Source: Kangiella shandongensis (lineage in GTDB: Bacteria; Pseudomonadota; Gammaproteobacteria; Enterobacterales; Kangiellaceae). Taken from it: a DNA stretch of 64,000 bases. The stretch is taken from contig NZ_JACNML010000007.1 in NCBI RefSeq assembly GCF_020005365.1, forward strand, positions 90,939-154,938, in the 5' to 3' direction. The notes below the pieces were generated by a model. The model had not been told where the DNA came from, made no database searches, and saw nothing but the letters and a program-made list of their open reading frames with translations. Positions 24,386 through 33,795 of this stretch are shown in pieces. The translations under genes and the position numbers were made by a program. Positions within the stretch are counted from its first letter, which is position 1; the number at the start of each line of letters is the position of its first letter.

Positions 24386-25714
24386 TCAGCTATCAGACTT
24401 CTTTACTCCGCCAAATTTTTTCCTTGGCTTAGTACCACCGTTAGATGCTTTCTTTTCTTGCTTTTTAGCCAGACGTTTTTTCTCACGGTTGGTTTGTGGC
24501 TTTTTCCCGGCTGGTTTACGTTTTTTCTTGCCTGCGGCTTTGCCACTTTTCTTGAGTTTCTGTGGCCCTTGGTATTTGCCGATCAGCGCTTTTACCACTT
24601 TTATCTCAAATTTAGCATCCAGTTTGCGTTCGATGCTGGCCATGGGGTTCCAGTCTTTGTGGGTAATAAGCGAGATGGCTGAGCCTTCTGCGCCGGCACG
24701 GCCGGTGCGGCCGATGCGGTGAATATAGTCTTCGAGGCTTTGTGCCATGTCAAAGTTGATAACCAAGTCGACATCTTTGACGTCTAAACCACGAGCGGCA
24801 ACATCTGATGCGATTAAGACATCAAACTTTCCGTCACGAAACTGCACCATGATGTGGTTACGCTTGTCTTGTCTGATATCGCCGTGGATGTGTCCGGCTT
24901 TGAGCTTGTGGTAACGCAATAAGCCGCTAAGACGTTCGACCTGTGTTTTGGTGTTACAGAATACAACGGCTTTGCGGTACTTTTCGTTCTGTAATAACCA
25001 GCTGGTGAGCTTCTCTTTATGCTCCAGGTCATCCGCAGTAATAATCGATTGATGGATGTTGGTCTGGGCGTCTTCGTAAGTATTGAGCGTTATGGACTCA
25101 GGGCTATTGAGCAGGCTTTTGGTGATGTGACGAATACCGGCACTTTGCAGCGTTGCTGAGAATAACAGGCTCTGGCGATCTTTCGAGCAATAGTTAGCGA
25201 TGGCTAACACATCGTCGCTGAAACCCATATCCAGCATTTTGTCCGCTTCGTCCAGTACTAAAAATTCAAGGTCGGCAAAATCAGTCGCGCCCTGTTGGCT
25301 GTGATCCAGAATGCGCCCCGGTGTTGCGATAACCATCTCTGGGTTTTTGCGCAGAGCGGCTCGTTGTTCTTTAAAACTTTGCCCGCCGGTAATCAGGCCT
25401 GCCTGAATGCCCGTAAATTTCGTCAGATCTTCAGCCTGCTTATGGATTTGGCGAGTTAGTTCTCGCGTTGGCGCCAAAATCAACACGCGGGTACCGCTGT
25501 TAGGAGCCTTTCTGGCTAACAAACGATCGAGTATCGGTAGTAAAAACGCCGCTGTTTTGCCTGAGCCGGTTTCCGCACTGGCCATTAGATCCAGGCCGTC
25601 CAGTACAATTGGAATCGCTTCCTGTTGTACTTCGGTTGGTTTGTGGATGCCCAGTTTATCAAGCGCTTTAATTAGCTTGGGATTCAATTGTTCGAATGCG
25701 GTTTGTTGGCTCAA
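24386..25714 (-). CDS. DEAD-box ATP-dependent RNA helicase
   Basis: A 442-residue RNA helicase with all core motifs: Q motif near the N-terminus, Walker A ASAETGSGKT (about 45-54), PTRELTRQ, DEAD, SAT and HRIGRTGRAG. After the core (about 370) comes a basic tail rich in lysine and arginine with GKKKRKPAGKK-like runs, useful for RNA binding. It is probably involved in ribosome assembly or RNA decay; sequence resembles the SrmB/RhlE group but I do not assign one. A separate gene, with its start facing the M28 peptidase gene. Confidence 0.88.
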   Translation of the reverse strand: MSQQTAFEQLNPKLIKALDKLGIHKPTEVQQEAIPIVLDGLDLMASAETGSGKTAAFLLPILDRLLARKAPNSGTRVLILAPTRELTRQIHKQAEDLTKFTGIQAGLITGGQSFKEQRAALRKNPEMVIATPGRILDHSQQGATDFADLEFLVLDEADKMLDMGFSDDVLAIANYCSKDRQSLLFSATLQSAGIRHITKSLLNSPESITLNTYEDAQTNIHQSIITADDLEHKEKLTSWLLQNEKYRKAVVFCNTKTQVERLSGLLRYHKLKAGHIHGDIRQDKRNHIMVQFRDGKFDVLIASDVAARGLDVKDVDLVINFDMAQSLEDYIHRIGRTGRAGAEGSAISLITHKDWNPMASIERKLDAKFEIKVVKALIGKYQGPQKLKKSGKAAGKKKRKPAGKKPQTNREKKRLAKKQEKKASNGGTKPRKKFGGVKKSDS

Positions 25715-25830
25715 AGGAGTCTCTTACTCATTAATGTTCTGATGGGTAGCTATTTTAAACTATTTTATTGCAATCATCTGCAATAGTTGTAAGTATTTGA
25801 GCAACTATATGAAGCAGGGAGTTAGAGGTT

Positions 25831-26820
25831 ATGGGGAGCAAGGTTATCAAATGGTCGTTACGGGCGGTCATACTTGTTGTTATTGTATGTTGTGTCGCCG
25901 TTATATTGATGATGCAACCAACCTTTGAATCAGCACAAAGGCTGGATTATTCACAGCTGGCCAGCGCCGCAAGGCTGCAAGCCAGTGTCAAAACATTATC
26001 CCATGACATTCCCCGTGAGACTGGCGTAACCTCGCAACTGGATAGTGCCAGGGATTACATTTATAGGCAGCTGTCCGAGTATGTTAAGGATGTAGAGCTC
26101 CAAAGTTATGAGCATGAAGGCCAGACTTTTCATAATGTGATTGCCAAAATCAAGGAAGGGAAGGGTTGCCCCAGGATAGTATTTGGAGCGCACTATGATG
26201 CTTATAAAGGGCTGCCTGGTGCTGATGATAATGCCAGTGGCGTTGCTGCTTTACTTGAATTGGCGCGCTTACTTTCGCAACCAGAAGTCAGTGACAAGAT
26301 AAACTGCTCTGTTGAGCTGGTCGCTTATGCTAATGAAGAGCCTCCGTTTTTTAGAACCGAAGGGATGGGAAGTTACGTTCATGCCAAAGGATTGAAAGAG
26401 GGTAATGCCCAGGTGCAGGTCATGATCAGTCTCGAAACCATGGGATTTTTCAGCGATGAAGAAGGAAGCCAGTTGTATCCCGTGGCTTTTCTAGAGTATC
26501 TGTATCCTGGTAAAGGGAACTTTATTACGGTGGTAGGCAATGTCGGACAAATAATGCCGACCAGAGAGCTGAAGTCGGCGATGCAGTCTGTGATGGATAC
26601 GCAAGTCTATTCTATTAATGCTCCCTTATCGGTACCTGGAATTGATTACTCCGATCATAGAAATTATTGGGCTTTTGGTTATCCAGCCGTAATGGTGACC
26701 GATACGGCTTTTAACCGAAACCTAAATTATCATACAGCCGATGATACTTATGAAAAGCTGGATTATCAGCGTATGGCAGAAGTCGTCAATGGCCTTCTAC
26801 ACTTTGTGGCTAGTCAGTAG
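25831..26820 (+). CDS. M28 family zinc aminopeptidase, membrane anchored or secreted
   Basis: A 329-residue protein with an N-terminal signal anchor (about residues 7-30). The M28 zinc-site motifs are FGAHYDAYKGLPGADDNASG (about 121-140, H and D ligands) and YANEEPPFF (about 169-177, the E-E pair); a late HTADDT supplies the last histidine. It likely cleaves N-terminal residues from peptides in the periplasm. Its 3' end overlaps the convergent DUF3820 gene by 11 bp. Confidence 0.88.
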   Translation: MGSKVIKWSLRAVILVVIVCCVAVILMMQPTFESAQRLDYSQLASAARLQASVKTLSHDIPRETGVTSQLDSARDYIYRQLSEYVKDVELQSYEHEGQTFHNVIAKIKEGKGCPRIVFGAHYDAYKGLPGADDNASGVAALLELARLLSQPEVSDKINCSVELVAYANEEPPFFRTEGMGSYVHAKGLKEGNAQVQVMISLETMGFFSDEEGSQLYPVAFLEYLYPGKGNFITVVGNVGQIMPTRELKSAMQSVMDTQVYSINAPLSVPGIDYSDHRNYWAFGYPAVMVTDTAFNRNLNYHTADDTYEKLDYQRMAEVVNGLLHFVASQ

Positions 26821-27046
26821 AGACATGCTGGCTCTTCGGTTTCAACAGCGGCCTTAACATTCCCTCTAACCCATTGAGTTTCACTTCGTACATCAGGGCC
26901 AACTGCTGTCCAAGCTTTCCCTCGGGGAAGCCATTTTTATGGAACCAGACGAGATAGGGCTCTGGCAGCTCTAGCAGCTTGCGCCCCTGGTATTTACCAA
27001 ATGGCATGGTCTGATTGATGGCTTCGAGTAGTGCTTTTTGATTCAT
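26810..27046 (-). CDS. DUF3820 family protein
   Basis: A 78-residue protein matching the small DUF3820 family, with the characteristic MPFGKYQGRKLLELPEPYLVWF (about 14-35). Family members resemble part of exonuclease-associated putative quorum-sensing-regulated proteins, but function is not established. Convergent with the M28 peptidase gene. Confidence 0.8.
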   Translation of the reverse strand: MNQKALLEAINQTMPFGKYQGRKLLELPEPYLVWFHKNGFPEGKLGQQLALMYEVKLNGLEGMLRPLLKPKSQHVSTD

Positions 27047-27139
27047 TGTGACCCTTTTTGAGACCTAGTCAGCTTTGCATTTTACGCTGATATCTTTATG
27101 ATGCTTAGAACTCGAATTATAACTGAAAAGGCAAGTAGT

Positions 27140-28372
27140 ATGAAAAAGACCTTCATCACAACGCTAGTGGCTGCGACAACTTTGGGATTAACGGCGTGCG
27201 GTAGTATGCCAATGATGGGCGACGACGCGCCTGAACCTGATTACGCTAAGCAAGCGCAGGAAATCAGTAAAAAATATATCATTGCTGATTTACATGTCGA
27301 TGTTCCGCATCGTCTACATGACTCCAACGAAGATATCAGTGTAGCGACGGAGGATGGTGATTTTGACTACCCACGTGCCGTTGCCGGTGGACTGGATGCA
27401 CCCTTTATGTCGATTTATATTCCAGCCGATCTGGAGTTTGAGGCTAAGGGCGAAAGTTATAAGCTGGCTAACAAGCTGATCGATGACGTTGAGGCAATTG
27501 TTGAGGCCAGCCCTGACAAGTTTGCTTTAGCAACAAGCCCGGAAGAGGTGCAGGCAAACTTCGAAAAGGGATTGATTTCCTTGCCAATGGGTATGGAGAA
27601 TGGCTCGCCAATCGAGGGCACTTTAGCTAATGTCCGTCATTTTTATGATCGCGGCATTCGCTATATCACGCTGGCGCATTCTCGTAGTAATCACCTGTCA
27701 GACTCATCCTATGATGAAGCCCGTCCAAACGGTGGTCTGAGTGAAATCGGTCGTCTGGTGGTCGAGGAAATGAACCGTTTAGGCATGATGGTTGATGTTT
27801 CGCACCTGTCAGATGAAGCTTTCTATGACGTCCTGGAAGTCTCTAAAGCACCTGTGATTGCCAGTCACTCGTCGGTTCGTGATTTTACGCCGGGCTTTGA
27901 GCGTAATATGGATGACGACATGATTGAAGCCATGTCGGAAAAAGGCGGTGTGATTTTTATTAACTTCGGTTCGACATTTGTTTCTCAGGATTCCAGAGAT
28001 AATTATGACGCTTACAAAGAAGCCGTAGCAAACTATGCAGAAAGTAATGGTCTTGACCCTGAAAGTGAGCAGGTACAAACTTTTGCCAAAGCATACCGTA
28101 AAAAGAACCCGTTCCTATTCGCCGATATTGAGATTGTATTAGACCATATTGAGTATGTGATCGATTTAGTTGGCGTTGACCATGTTGGTATTGGCTCTGA
28201 TTATGATGGCGTTGGTGATAGCTTACCTACTGGACTAAAAGATGTATCGACCTATCCTAATTTGATTCAAGGTTTACTCGAGCGTGGTTATACTGAGCAG
28301 GATGTTGCTAAAATCTTGTCAGGTAACTTAATGCGTATCTGGAGTGATGTTGAGCGTTTGGCTGCTGAATAA
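27140..28372 (+). CDS. M19 family membrane dipeptidase, lipoprotein
   Basis: A 410-residue zinc dipeptidase of the renal dipeptidase family. I use ATG 27140, giving a lipoprotein signal peptide (MKKTFITTLVAATTLGLTAC; lipobox LTAC, C20); a 14-residue longer frame exists upstream. Motifs are the metal-site DLHVDVPHRLHD, the SHSSVRDF block and VDHVGIGSDYDGVG near the C-terminus. It should hydrolyse dipeptides at the cell envelope. An intrinsic terminator follows. Confidence 0.88.
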   Translation: MKKTFITTLVAATTLGLTACGSMPMMGDDAPEPDYAKQAQEISKKYIIADLHVDVPHRLHDSNEDISVATEDGDFDYPRAVAGGLDAPFMSIYIPADLEFEAKGESYKLANKLIDDVEAIVEASPDKFALATSPEEVQANFEKGLISLPMGMENGSPIEGTLANVRHFYDRGIRYITLAHSRSNHLSDSSYDEARPNGGLSEIGRLVVEEMNRLGMMVDVSHLSDEAFYDVLEVSKAPVIASHSSVRDFTPGFERNMDDDMIEAMSEKGGVIFINFGSTFVSQDSRDNYDAYKEAVANYAESNGLDPESEQVQTFAKAYRKKNPFLFADIEIVLDHIEYVIDLVGVDHVGIGSDYDGVGDSLPTGLKDVSTYPNLIQGLLERGYTEQDVAKILSGNLMRIWSDVERLAAE

Positions 28373-28396
28373 TAATTTGCTTAAACACCATAAAAT

Positions 28397-28423
28397 GCCC
28401 GCATCATTGTGCGGGCTTTTTTT
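28397..28423 (+). terminator. Intrinsic terminator after the M19 dipeptidase gene
   Basis: GCCCGCA (28397-28403) and TGCGGGC (28410-28416) form a 7-bp GC-rich stem followed by seven T. It lies between convergent genes. Confidence 0.9.
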
Positions 28424-28430
28424 GATAGAG

Positions 28431-28952
28431 TTAATTAAATTGAGAGTTAAGATGTGATACTTGCTCTGATAGAACGCCATCAACAGCGTTGGCAATATCC
28501 TTTACATCCTCTCCAGCGAATCCTCTGGCGATGTAAGTCAGCGTGAGTTTGGTAAAGCCTTTTTCAGTGTTATCAAAACTCCAGGACATATGCCCATAAA
28601 GGCCCATGCTTTGTAATGGTCCGAGGCCACCAGACATTTGAACATTTTTGTTTGGATTAACTTGAGTTACCGTCATGTGTAGGGCTTGTTGATCACCGTC
28701 GACCTCACAGAAGCAACCGCCAGCTTTCGATTCAATATACATTTTCGAAGCGTCCCCGAACCAGGTATGACTCGAGTCCCACCATTCACCAACATTGAGA
28801 AATTGCCGATAGACCTTGTCTACCGGGGCATTAATGACGGATTCGATTTTAACGGAGAAGTGCTGCTCGCTTTGTGTCTGAACCTCGGCGTTAGCGTGCC
28901 ACGAAACCATTAGTGTGGCGATAAGCGTGAGCATGGGAAGAGTGTTCTTCAT
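28431..28952 (-). CDS. SRPBCC-fold exported protein
   Basis: A 173-residue protein with an N-terminal signal peptide (cleavage probably after WHANA). The rest has the START/SRPBCC pattern: SVKIESVINAPVDKVYRQF, VGEWWDSSHTWFGD, and a long C-terminal helix with VDGVLSEQV. Such domains bind hydrophobic ligands. Ligand unknown. An export signal is less common in this superfamily. Between the dipeptidase and LysR genes, same strand as the LysR gene. Confidence 0.75.
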   Translation of the reverse strand: MKNTLPMLTLIATLMVSWHANAEVQTQSEQHFSVKIESVINAPVDKVYRQFLNVGEWWDSSHTWFGDASKMYIESKAGGCFCEVDGDQQALHMTVTQVNPNKNVQMSGGLGPLQSMGLYGHMSWSFDNTEKGFTKLTLTYIARGFAGEDVKDIANAVDGVLSEQVSHLNSQFN

Positions 28953-28994
28953 AGTGACTCCTTAGGTACATAGATTGGGAAGAGCTAACCCTGT

Positions 28995-29879
28995 CTATAA
29001 TGATTCACTGTTACCACCTGCGCCTTTGAGGAGTTTTAGCAGCTCCATTGAAGCGTTAGATAGTGTTTTGTTATTGCGATAAATAATACCCATATCCCTG
29101 TCAGAAAGAAATCCTTCTGGGGATAAATTAATTAATGGGGCTGTTAACAGCCTGGTGGGTAAGAGAGTCCACCCCATCTTACAGGCGACCAGCTTAGCGA
29201 TAACCTCCAGATAGTTCGCTGTTTTGACTTTTCCAAGTTCGATCCCTGCTTGTTCCAGTTGTAACTCAAAAAGCTCGCGTGGGAAGGTATGGGCTGGCGG
29301 TAATATACAAGGGTAGTTTTTCAAGTGTGATAGTGGCTCGACTTCGCTGGCGAGATTGTAATCCTGATGACAGACAATGGCTAATTTTTCGCGCCAGATA
29401 AGCTGGTGTTCCAGACGAGGATCTTTTTGCTGTGGGAAAGTCAAAAGCGCTAACTCTAAATCCCCGCTTAATACCCGATCATAGGCCAACTCTGAGTCAA
29501 TAAATTCGACATTGACGTCGACCTGCTCAAAGGTATCGACGTACTGCTCCAGATACTCGGGAAGCAGGTGCAGCCCGATGTAGTGACTGGTTCCGATATG
29601 CAGTTCGCCGCTGACCTGGCCGCTTAAGTCACGAATGTTTTGCACTGTGTCTTCGATATCACTAATGATTTGCGGTGCCTGCTGTTGTAGCAGCTGACCA
29701 GCTTCGGTCACAATGACATGATTACCGACACGATCAAACAGCTGACTGTCGACCAGCGCCTCCAGGCGCTTGATACGTTTACTCAGTGCTGGCTGAGTTA
29801 GTTGCAGCTCTTTCGCTGCCAGCGTAAATGACTTCAGCCGAGCCACCGTCAGAAAGGTTTTAAGCAGATCGATATCCAA
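28995..29879 (-). CDS. LysR-family transcriptional regulator
   Basis: A 294-residue regulator. The N-terminal winged helix is typical (FLTVARLKSFTLAAKELQLTQPALSKRIKRLE, residues about 10-41), followed by a two-lobe ligand-binding domain (GELHIGTSHYIGLHLLPEYL onward). It is divergent from leuC with a 136-bp interval holding an inverted repeat, so I infer it controls leuCDB. Direct proof of the effector or target is lacking. Confidence 0.85.
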   Translation of the reverse strand: MDIDLLKTFLTVARLKSFTLAAKELQLTQPALSKRIKRLEALVDSQLFDRVGNHVIVTEAGQLLQQQAPQIISDIEDTVQNIRDLSGQVSGELHIGTSHYIGLHLLPEYLEQYVDTFEQVDVNVEFIDSELAYDRVLSGDLELALLTFPQQKDPRLEHQLIWREKLAIVCHQDYNLASEVEPLSHLKNYPCILPPAHTFPRELFELQLEQAGIELGKVKTANYLEVIAKLVACKMGWTLLPTRLLTAPLINLSPEGFLSDRDMGIIYRNNKTLSNASMELLKLLKGAGGNSESL

Positions 29880-29914
29880 TACTGGTAATTCCTACTGGTT
29901 ATGGGTTTTATAAA

Positions 29915-29941
29915 AATAATGAATTGGAGTTATTCTATAAT
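29915..29941 (+). promoter_or_regulatory. leuC promoter with LysR-type inverted repeat
   Basis: AATAA-N10-TTATT (29915-29934), a T-N11-A-like site, lies just before a perfect TATAAT (29936-29941). No good -35 is found at the proper spacing, as expected for a promoter needing an activator such as the divergent LysR protein. Confidence 0.45.
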
Positions 29942-30015
29942 AAGTTCTACACTAGAACCACTTTTACTGCTACTTAGCAGTTTTAATTACGTGAAGAGAC
30001 CAAATGAGGCAGTTA

Positions 30016-31458
30016 ATGGCTGGAAAAACCCTATATGACAAGTTATGGCAGGACCATCTTGTTGCAGAGAACGAAGACGGCTCTGCATTAATCTATATCG
30101 ATCGTCAATTGCTACACGAAGTAACGTCGCCACAAGCGTTTGAAGGCTTGAAGATAGCGGGGCGTAAGCCACGTCGCATCGAAGCCAATCTGGCGACGCC
30201 GGATCATAACGTGCCGACTACTGATCGTACTAATGGTATCGCAGATCCCGTATCACGCATTCAGGTCCAGACTTTGGACGACAACTGTGATGCATATGGA
30301 GTGACAGAATTTAAGATGGACGACGTTCGTCAAGGTATCGTCCACATCGTGGGTCCAGAGCAGGGCTATACGCTTCCGGGCTTAACCATGGTTTGTGGTG
30401 ACTCACATACCGCGACTCATGGTGCCTTTGGTGCTATGGCGTTTGGTGTGGGTACATCAGAAGTTGAGCACGTCTTAGCAACCCAATGTCTGCGCCAGAA
30501 GAAAATGAAGAACATGCTGGTGCGAGTCGACGGTAAGCTAGGTACCGGTGTCACCGCTAAAGACGTCGTACTGGCTGTGATTGGCGAAATTGGCACGGCC
30601 GGTGGTAACGGGCATGCCATTGAGTTTGCCGGTAGCGCTATTGAAGACTTATCAATGGAAGGTCGTATGACCATCTGTAATATGGCTATCGAAGCGGGCG
30701 CACGTGTTGGCCTGGTGGCTGTTGATGATAAGACGATTGAATATGTTAAAGGTCGTCCTTTCGCACCTAAGGGCGAGCACTGGGATATGGCTGTGGAAGC
30801 CTGGAAAGATCTGCACAGTGATGCCGACGCTGAATTTGACCGTGTGGTTGAGCTGAAAGCAGAAGACATTATTCCACAGGTTACCTGGGGTACTTCTCCA
30901 GAGATGGTAAAGCCCGTAACAGATAATATTCCAAACCCAGATAAAGAAACTAATGCTGTTAAGAAAGAAGGTATCGAGCGTGCGCTTCTGTACATGGATA
31001 TGAAAGCAGAGACACCGATTACGTCGATCCCATTGGATAAGGTGTTTATCGGTTCTTGTACTAACGCCCGTATTGAAGATTTACGCGAAGCTGCAGCGGT
31101 AGCTAAAGGCCGTAAGGTTGCATCAAGCATTAAGCAGGCCATGGTCGTGCCGGGCTCTGGTCTGGTCAAAGAGCAGGCTGAAGCCGAAGGCTTGGATAAA
31201 ATTTTTGTCGAAGCCGGTTTTGAATGGCGTGAACCAGGCTGCTCCATGTGTTTAGCGATGAACGCTGACCGTCTGGAGTCGGGCGAGCACTGTGCATCGA
31301 CATCAAATCGAAACTTTGAAGGACGTCAGGGTCAAGGCGGTCGTACTCATCTGGTGAGTCCAGCAATGGCCGCAGCGGCTGCGGTACACGGACATTTCGT
31401 TGACGTTCGTGAACTTGAATTAGATAAAGAATTAGCAAACGTTTCGGAGGTGCACTAA
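30016..31458 (+). CDS. leuC: 3-isopropylmalate dehydratase large subunit
   Basis: A 480-residue aconitase-family enzyme of leucine synthesis, isomerising 2- to 3-isopropylmalate with LeuD. I use ATG 30016 ([11 protein letters not shown]), preceded by TGAGGC, matching homologues; ATG 30004 adds four residues. Cluster cysteines are in [11 protein letters not shown] (about 346-356) and in [11 protein letters not shown] (about 403-413). [13 protein letters not shown] is also conserved. Its stop overlaps the leuD start (TAATG). Confidence 0.94.
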   Translation: MAGKTLYDKLWQDHLVAENEDGSALIYIDRQLLHEVTSPQAFEGLKIAGRKPRRIEANLATPDHNVPTTDRTNGIADPVSRIQVQTLDDNCDAYGVTEFKMDDVRQGIVHIVGPEQGYTLPGLTMVCGDSHTATHGAFGAMAFGVGTSEVEHVLATQCLRQKKMKNMLVRVDGKLGTGVTAKDVVLAVIGEIGTAGGNGHAIEFAGSAIEDLSMEGRMTICNMAIEAGARVGLVAVDDKTIEYVKGRPFAPKGEHWDMAVEAWKDLHSDADAEFDRVVELKAEDIIPQVTWGTSPEMVKPVTDNIPNPDKETNAVKKEGIERALLYMDMKAETPITSIPLDKVFIGSCTNARIEDLREAAAVAKGRKVASSIKQAMVVPGSGLVKEQAEAEGLDKIFVEAGFEWREPGCSMCLAMNADRLESGEHCASTSNRNFEGRQGQGGRTHLVSPAMAAAAAVHGHFVDVRELELDKELANVSEVH

Positions 31459-32099
31459 TGGAAGCTTTTACGCAACATACTGGTTTAGTTGTACCTTTAG
31501 ATCGCTCTAACGTTGATACCGATGCGATTATTCCTAAGCAGTTTTTGAAGTCGATCAAACGTACCGGCTTCGGTCCTAACTTATTCGACGAGTGGCGTTA
31601 TCTGGATCACGGTGAGCCAGGCATGGACAATTCTAAGCGTCCATTGAACCCTGACTTTGTGATGAACAAAGAGCGTTACAAAGGTGCTTCGATCTTATTG
31701 GCACGTGAAAACTTTGGCTGTGGTTCTAGCCGTGAACACGCGCCATGGGCACTGGAAGACTATGGTATCAAAGCGGTTATCGCGCCAAGTTTTGCTGATA
31801 TCTTCTTCAACAACTGCTTTAAGAACGGTATTTTGCCGATCGTGCTGGATCACGCCACCATGGATGCTCTGTTCGAGCAGACTGAAGCAAACGAAGGCTT
31901 TAAATTGGATATCGATCTGGGTAAACAGACGATTACCATGCCAAATGGCGATGTCATCAATTTTGATGTTGAGCCGGATAGAAAGCATAACCTTTATAAC
32001 GGTCTGGATGATATTGGTATTACGTTGAAGCAGGAAGATGCAATTACGGCGTATGAGCAGGAGCGGGCTAAGCGCGCACCTTGGCTATTTAGTAGTTAA
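31458..32099 (+). CDS. leuD: 3-isopropylmalate dehydratase small subunit
   Basis: A 213-residue swivel-domain partner of LeuC. Characteristic segments are [20 protein letters not shown] near the N-terminus and [20 protein letters not shown] (about 75-94), the substrate-binding region. Normal length. The next gene of the operon, leuB, is separated by a 272-bp interval filled by a structured repeat. Confidence 0.94.
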   Translation: MEAFTQHTGLVVPLDRSNVDTDAIIPKQFLKSIKRTGFGPNLFDEWRYLDHGEPGMDNSKRPLNPDFVMNKERYKGASILLARENFGCGSSREHAPWALEDYGIKAVIAPSFADIFFNNCFKNGILPIVLDHATMDALFEQTEANEGFKLDIDLGKQTITMPNGDVINFDVEPDRKHNLYNGLDDIGITLKQEDAITAYEQERAKRAPWLFSS

Positions 32100-32106
32100 T
32101 TTTAGA

Positions 32107-32311
32107 GTTCCTTTTCTTGTATGGCCAAGAAAAGGAACCAAAAGAAGGCCACCCCAATATTGAGGCCATTCTAAGAATGACTTCCAAAAAGTATCTCAAG
32201 TCATTTTACGCACCGTGACATACGTTCCTTCCATGGCCCGTATGTCACTATACAAAACATCCTGTTTTGTATTGCTATGACTTGTGATTCTTTTAGCTCA
32301 ATATTATGGGG
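32107..32311. repeat. Structured intergenic repeat, copy B, between leuD and leuB
   Basis: Homologous to the left part of copy A. The 13-bp end hairpin is GTTCCTTTTCTTG (32107-32119) with CAAGAAAAGGAAC (32126-32138). CCCCAATATTGAG (32152-32164) pairs with CTCAATATTATGGGG (32297-32311). Inside, GTGACATACG pairs with CGTATGTCAC, and ATACAAAACA with TGTTTTGTAT. Several positions differ from copy A on both strands of a stem in a compensating way. No right-hand inverted hairpin is present. The element fills most of the leuD-leuB gap. Confidence 0.7.
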
Positions 32312-32371
32312 AAAGTTTCTTAAACCGCCGTGCGATGGTGGTTATAACAGAATATATTATTAGGATTGATT

Positions 32372-33448
32372 ATGACTAAAAAAGTATTGGTATTACCGGG
32401 TGACGGTATCGGGCCTGAGATTGTTGGTCAGGCGACGCGTGTATTGGATGCCTTGATTTTGAATCATGGTTTGGACGTGACGTATGATTCCGCGTTGGTC
32501 GGTGGCTCGTCATACGACGCGCATGAAACGCCGTTAACGGATGAAGTGTTAGCGCAGGCTAAAGATGCTGACGCGATTCTTTTGGGTGCTGTTGGTGGTC
32601 CTAAGTGGGAACAGTATGATATTTCGGTTCGTCCAGAGAAGGCTTTGTTGAAGCTACGTTCTGAGTTAGAACTGTTTGGTAACCTGCGTCCAGCTATTCT
32701 GTACAAGCAGCTGGCGGATGCTTCAAGCCTGAAACCTGAATTGGTTGCCGATCTTGATGTTCTTATCGTACGTGAGTTAACGGGTGGCATTTACTTCGGT
32801 CAGCCTCGTGGCATTCGTACTTTGGATAACGGTGAACGCCAAGGGTTTAACACTTATGTGTATTCTGAAAGTGAAATCGAGCGTATTGCTCATGTCGCTT
32901 TCAAGGCGGCAATGTTACGTGATAAGCGTGTTTGCTCTGTGGATAAGGCCAATGTGCTAGAAGCGACTGAACTATGGCGTGAAGTCATGGAGCGTGTGAG
33001 CAAGGAATACCCTGAAGTTGAATTGTCTCACATGTACGTTGATAACGCAGCGATGCAGCTGGTTCGTGCCCCAAAACAGTTTGATGTTATGGTAACGGGC
33101 AACATGTTTGGGGATATCCTGTCTGATTGCGCGGCAATGTTAACCGGTTCGATCGGTATGTTGCCATCGGCAAGCTTAGACGCTAATGGTAAAGGCATGT
33201 ACGAGCCGATTCATGGCTCTGCGCCGGATATCGCTGGCGAGAGCAAGGCCAACCCTTTAGCGACAATCCTGTCAGTGTCTATGATGCTGCGTCACAGCTT
33301 TGGTGAAGGTGCGTTGGCGGATAAGATTGACCAGGCTGTTTCAACAGTATTGGATCAGGGCTTCCGCACAGCTGATATTCACACAGAAGGCGATAAGCTG
33401 GTTTCTACAGAAGAAATGGGTGACGCTGTACTAAAGGCATTAGCCTAA
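32372..33448 (+). CDS. leuB: 3-isopropylmalate dehydrogenase
   Basis: A 358-residue NAD-dependent decarboxylating dehydrogenase producing 2-oxoisocaproate precursor. ATG 32372 has TAGGAT upstream; an in-frame TTG at 32366 is less likely. Motifs are [46 protein letters not shown] and [20 protein letters not shown], with GSAPDIAGE near the end. Separated from leuD by the repeat, so it may rely on read-through or a promoter inside the element. Confidence 0.94.
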   Translation: MTKKVLVLPGDGIGPEIVGQATRVLDALILNHGLDVTYDSALVGGSSYDAHETPLTDEVLAQAKDADAILLGAVGGPKWEQYDISVRPEKALLKLRSELELFGNLRPAILYKQLADASSLKPELVADLDVLIVRELTGGIYFGQPRGIRTLDNGERQGFNTYVYSESEIERIAHVAFKAAMLRDKRVCSVDKANVLEATELWREVMERVSKEYPEVELSHMYVDNAAMQLVRAPKQFDVMVTGNMFGDILSDCAAMLTGSIGMLPSASLDANGKGMYEPIHGSAPDIAGESKANPLATILSVSMMLRHSFGEGALADKIDQAVSTVLDQGFRTADIHTEGDKLVSTEEMGDAVLKALA

Positions 33449-33795
33449 GTTTTCCCTAGGTAGAAATACTGGCATAAGGCGCTTGAGCTCGATACTCAAT
33501 TAGCCTGGAAATGTACGGTTCAGAGTTTTAACAAGACATTGGTGCAAGGCGCGATTCGAAATTAATGGCGAGTCCTTGATGAGAAGTGCAACACAGCAGC
33601 GATGTCTTGATGGAACTCCCAAAGGGCGGGATACAGGCTTTTTGCATTCAGTTGAACTGAGTCTATTCGATAACTGCAAGCTTGATTCAAGTTTGTGCTG
33701 ACTGAAGTGCTTTTCTCCCGCTGAAATCGTGTATTTCTAGGTTAATTGAGTATATAATCCGGGGCAAAGCAAATTTATGCCAAACCGTCGCTTAT
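33449..33795. other. Intergenic region with 78-bp inverted repeat and ccm promoter
   Basis: No ORF is credible here. CAAGACATTGGTG (33532-33544) pairs with CAGCGATGTCTTG (33597-33609), 12 of 13 positions including one wobble, bounding a 78-bp element. A consensus TATAAT (33753-33758) lies 38 bp before the ccmA ATG with only a weak -35. Confidence 0.5.
33753..33758 (+). promoter_or_regulatory. Candidate -10 of the ccm operon promoter
   Basis: Perfect TATAAT, 38 bp upstream of ccmA. The -35 region at 17 bp (TGTATT) is poor. Only promoter-like element in the interval next to the operon. Confidence 0.4.

Noticed and set aside
30417..31247. 276-residue - strand frame within leuC
   Set aside because: Antisense shadow; leuC has all family motifs on the + strand.
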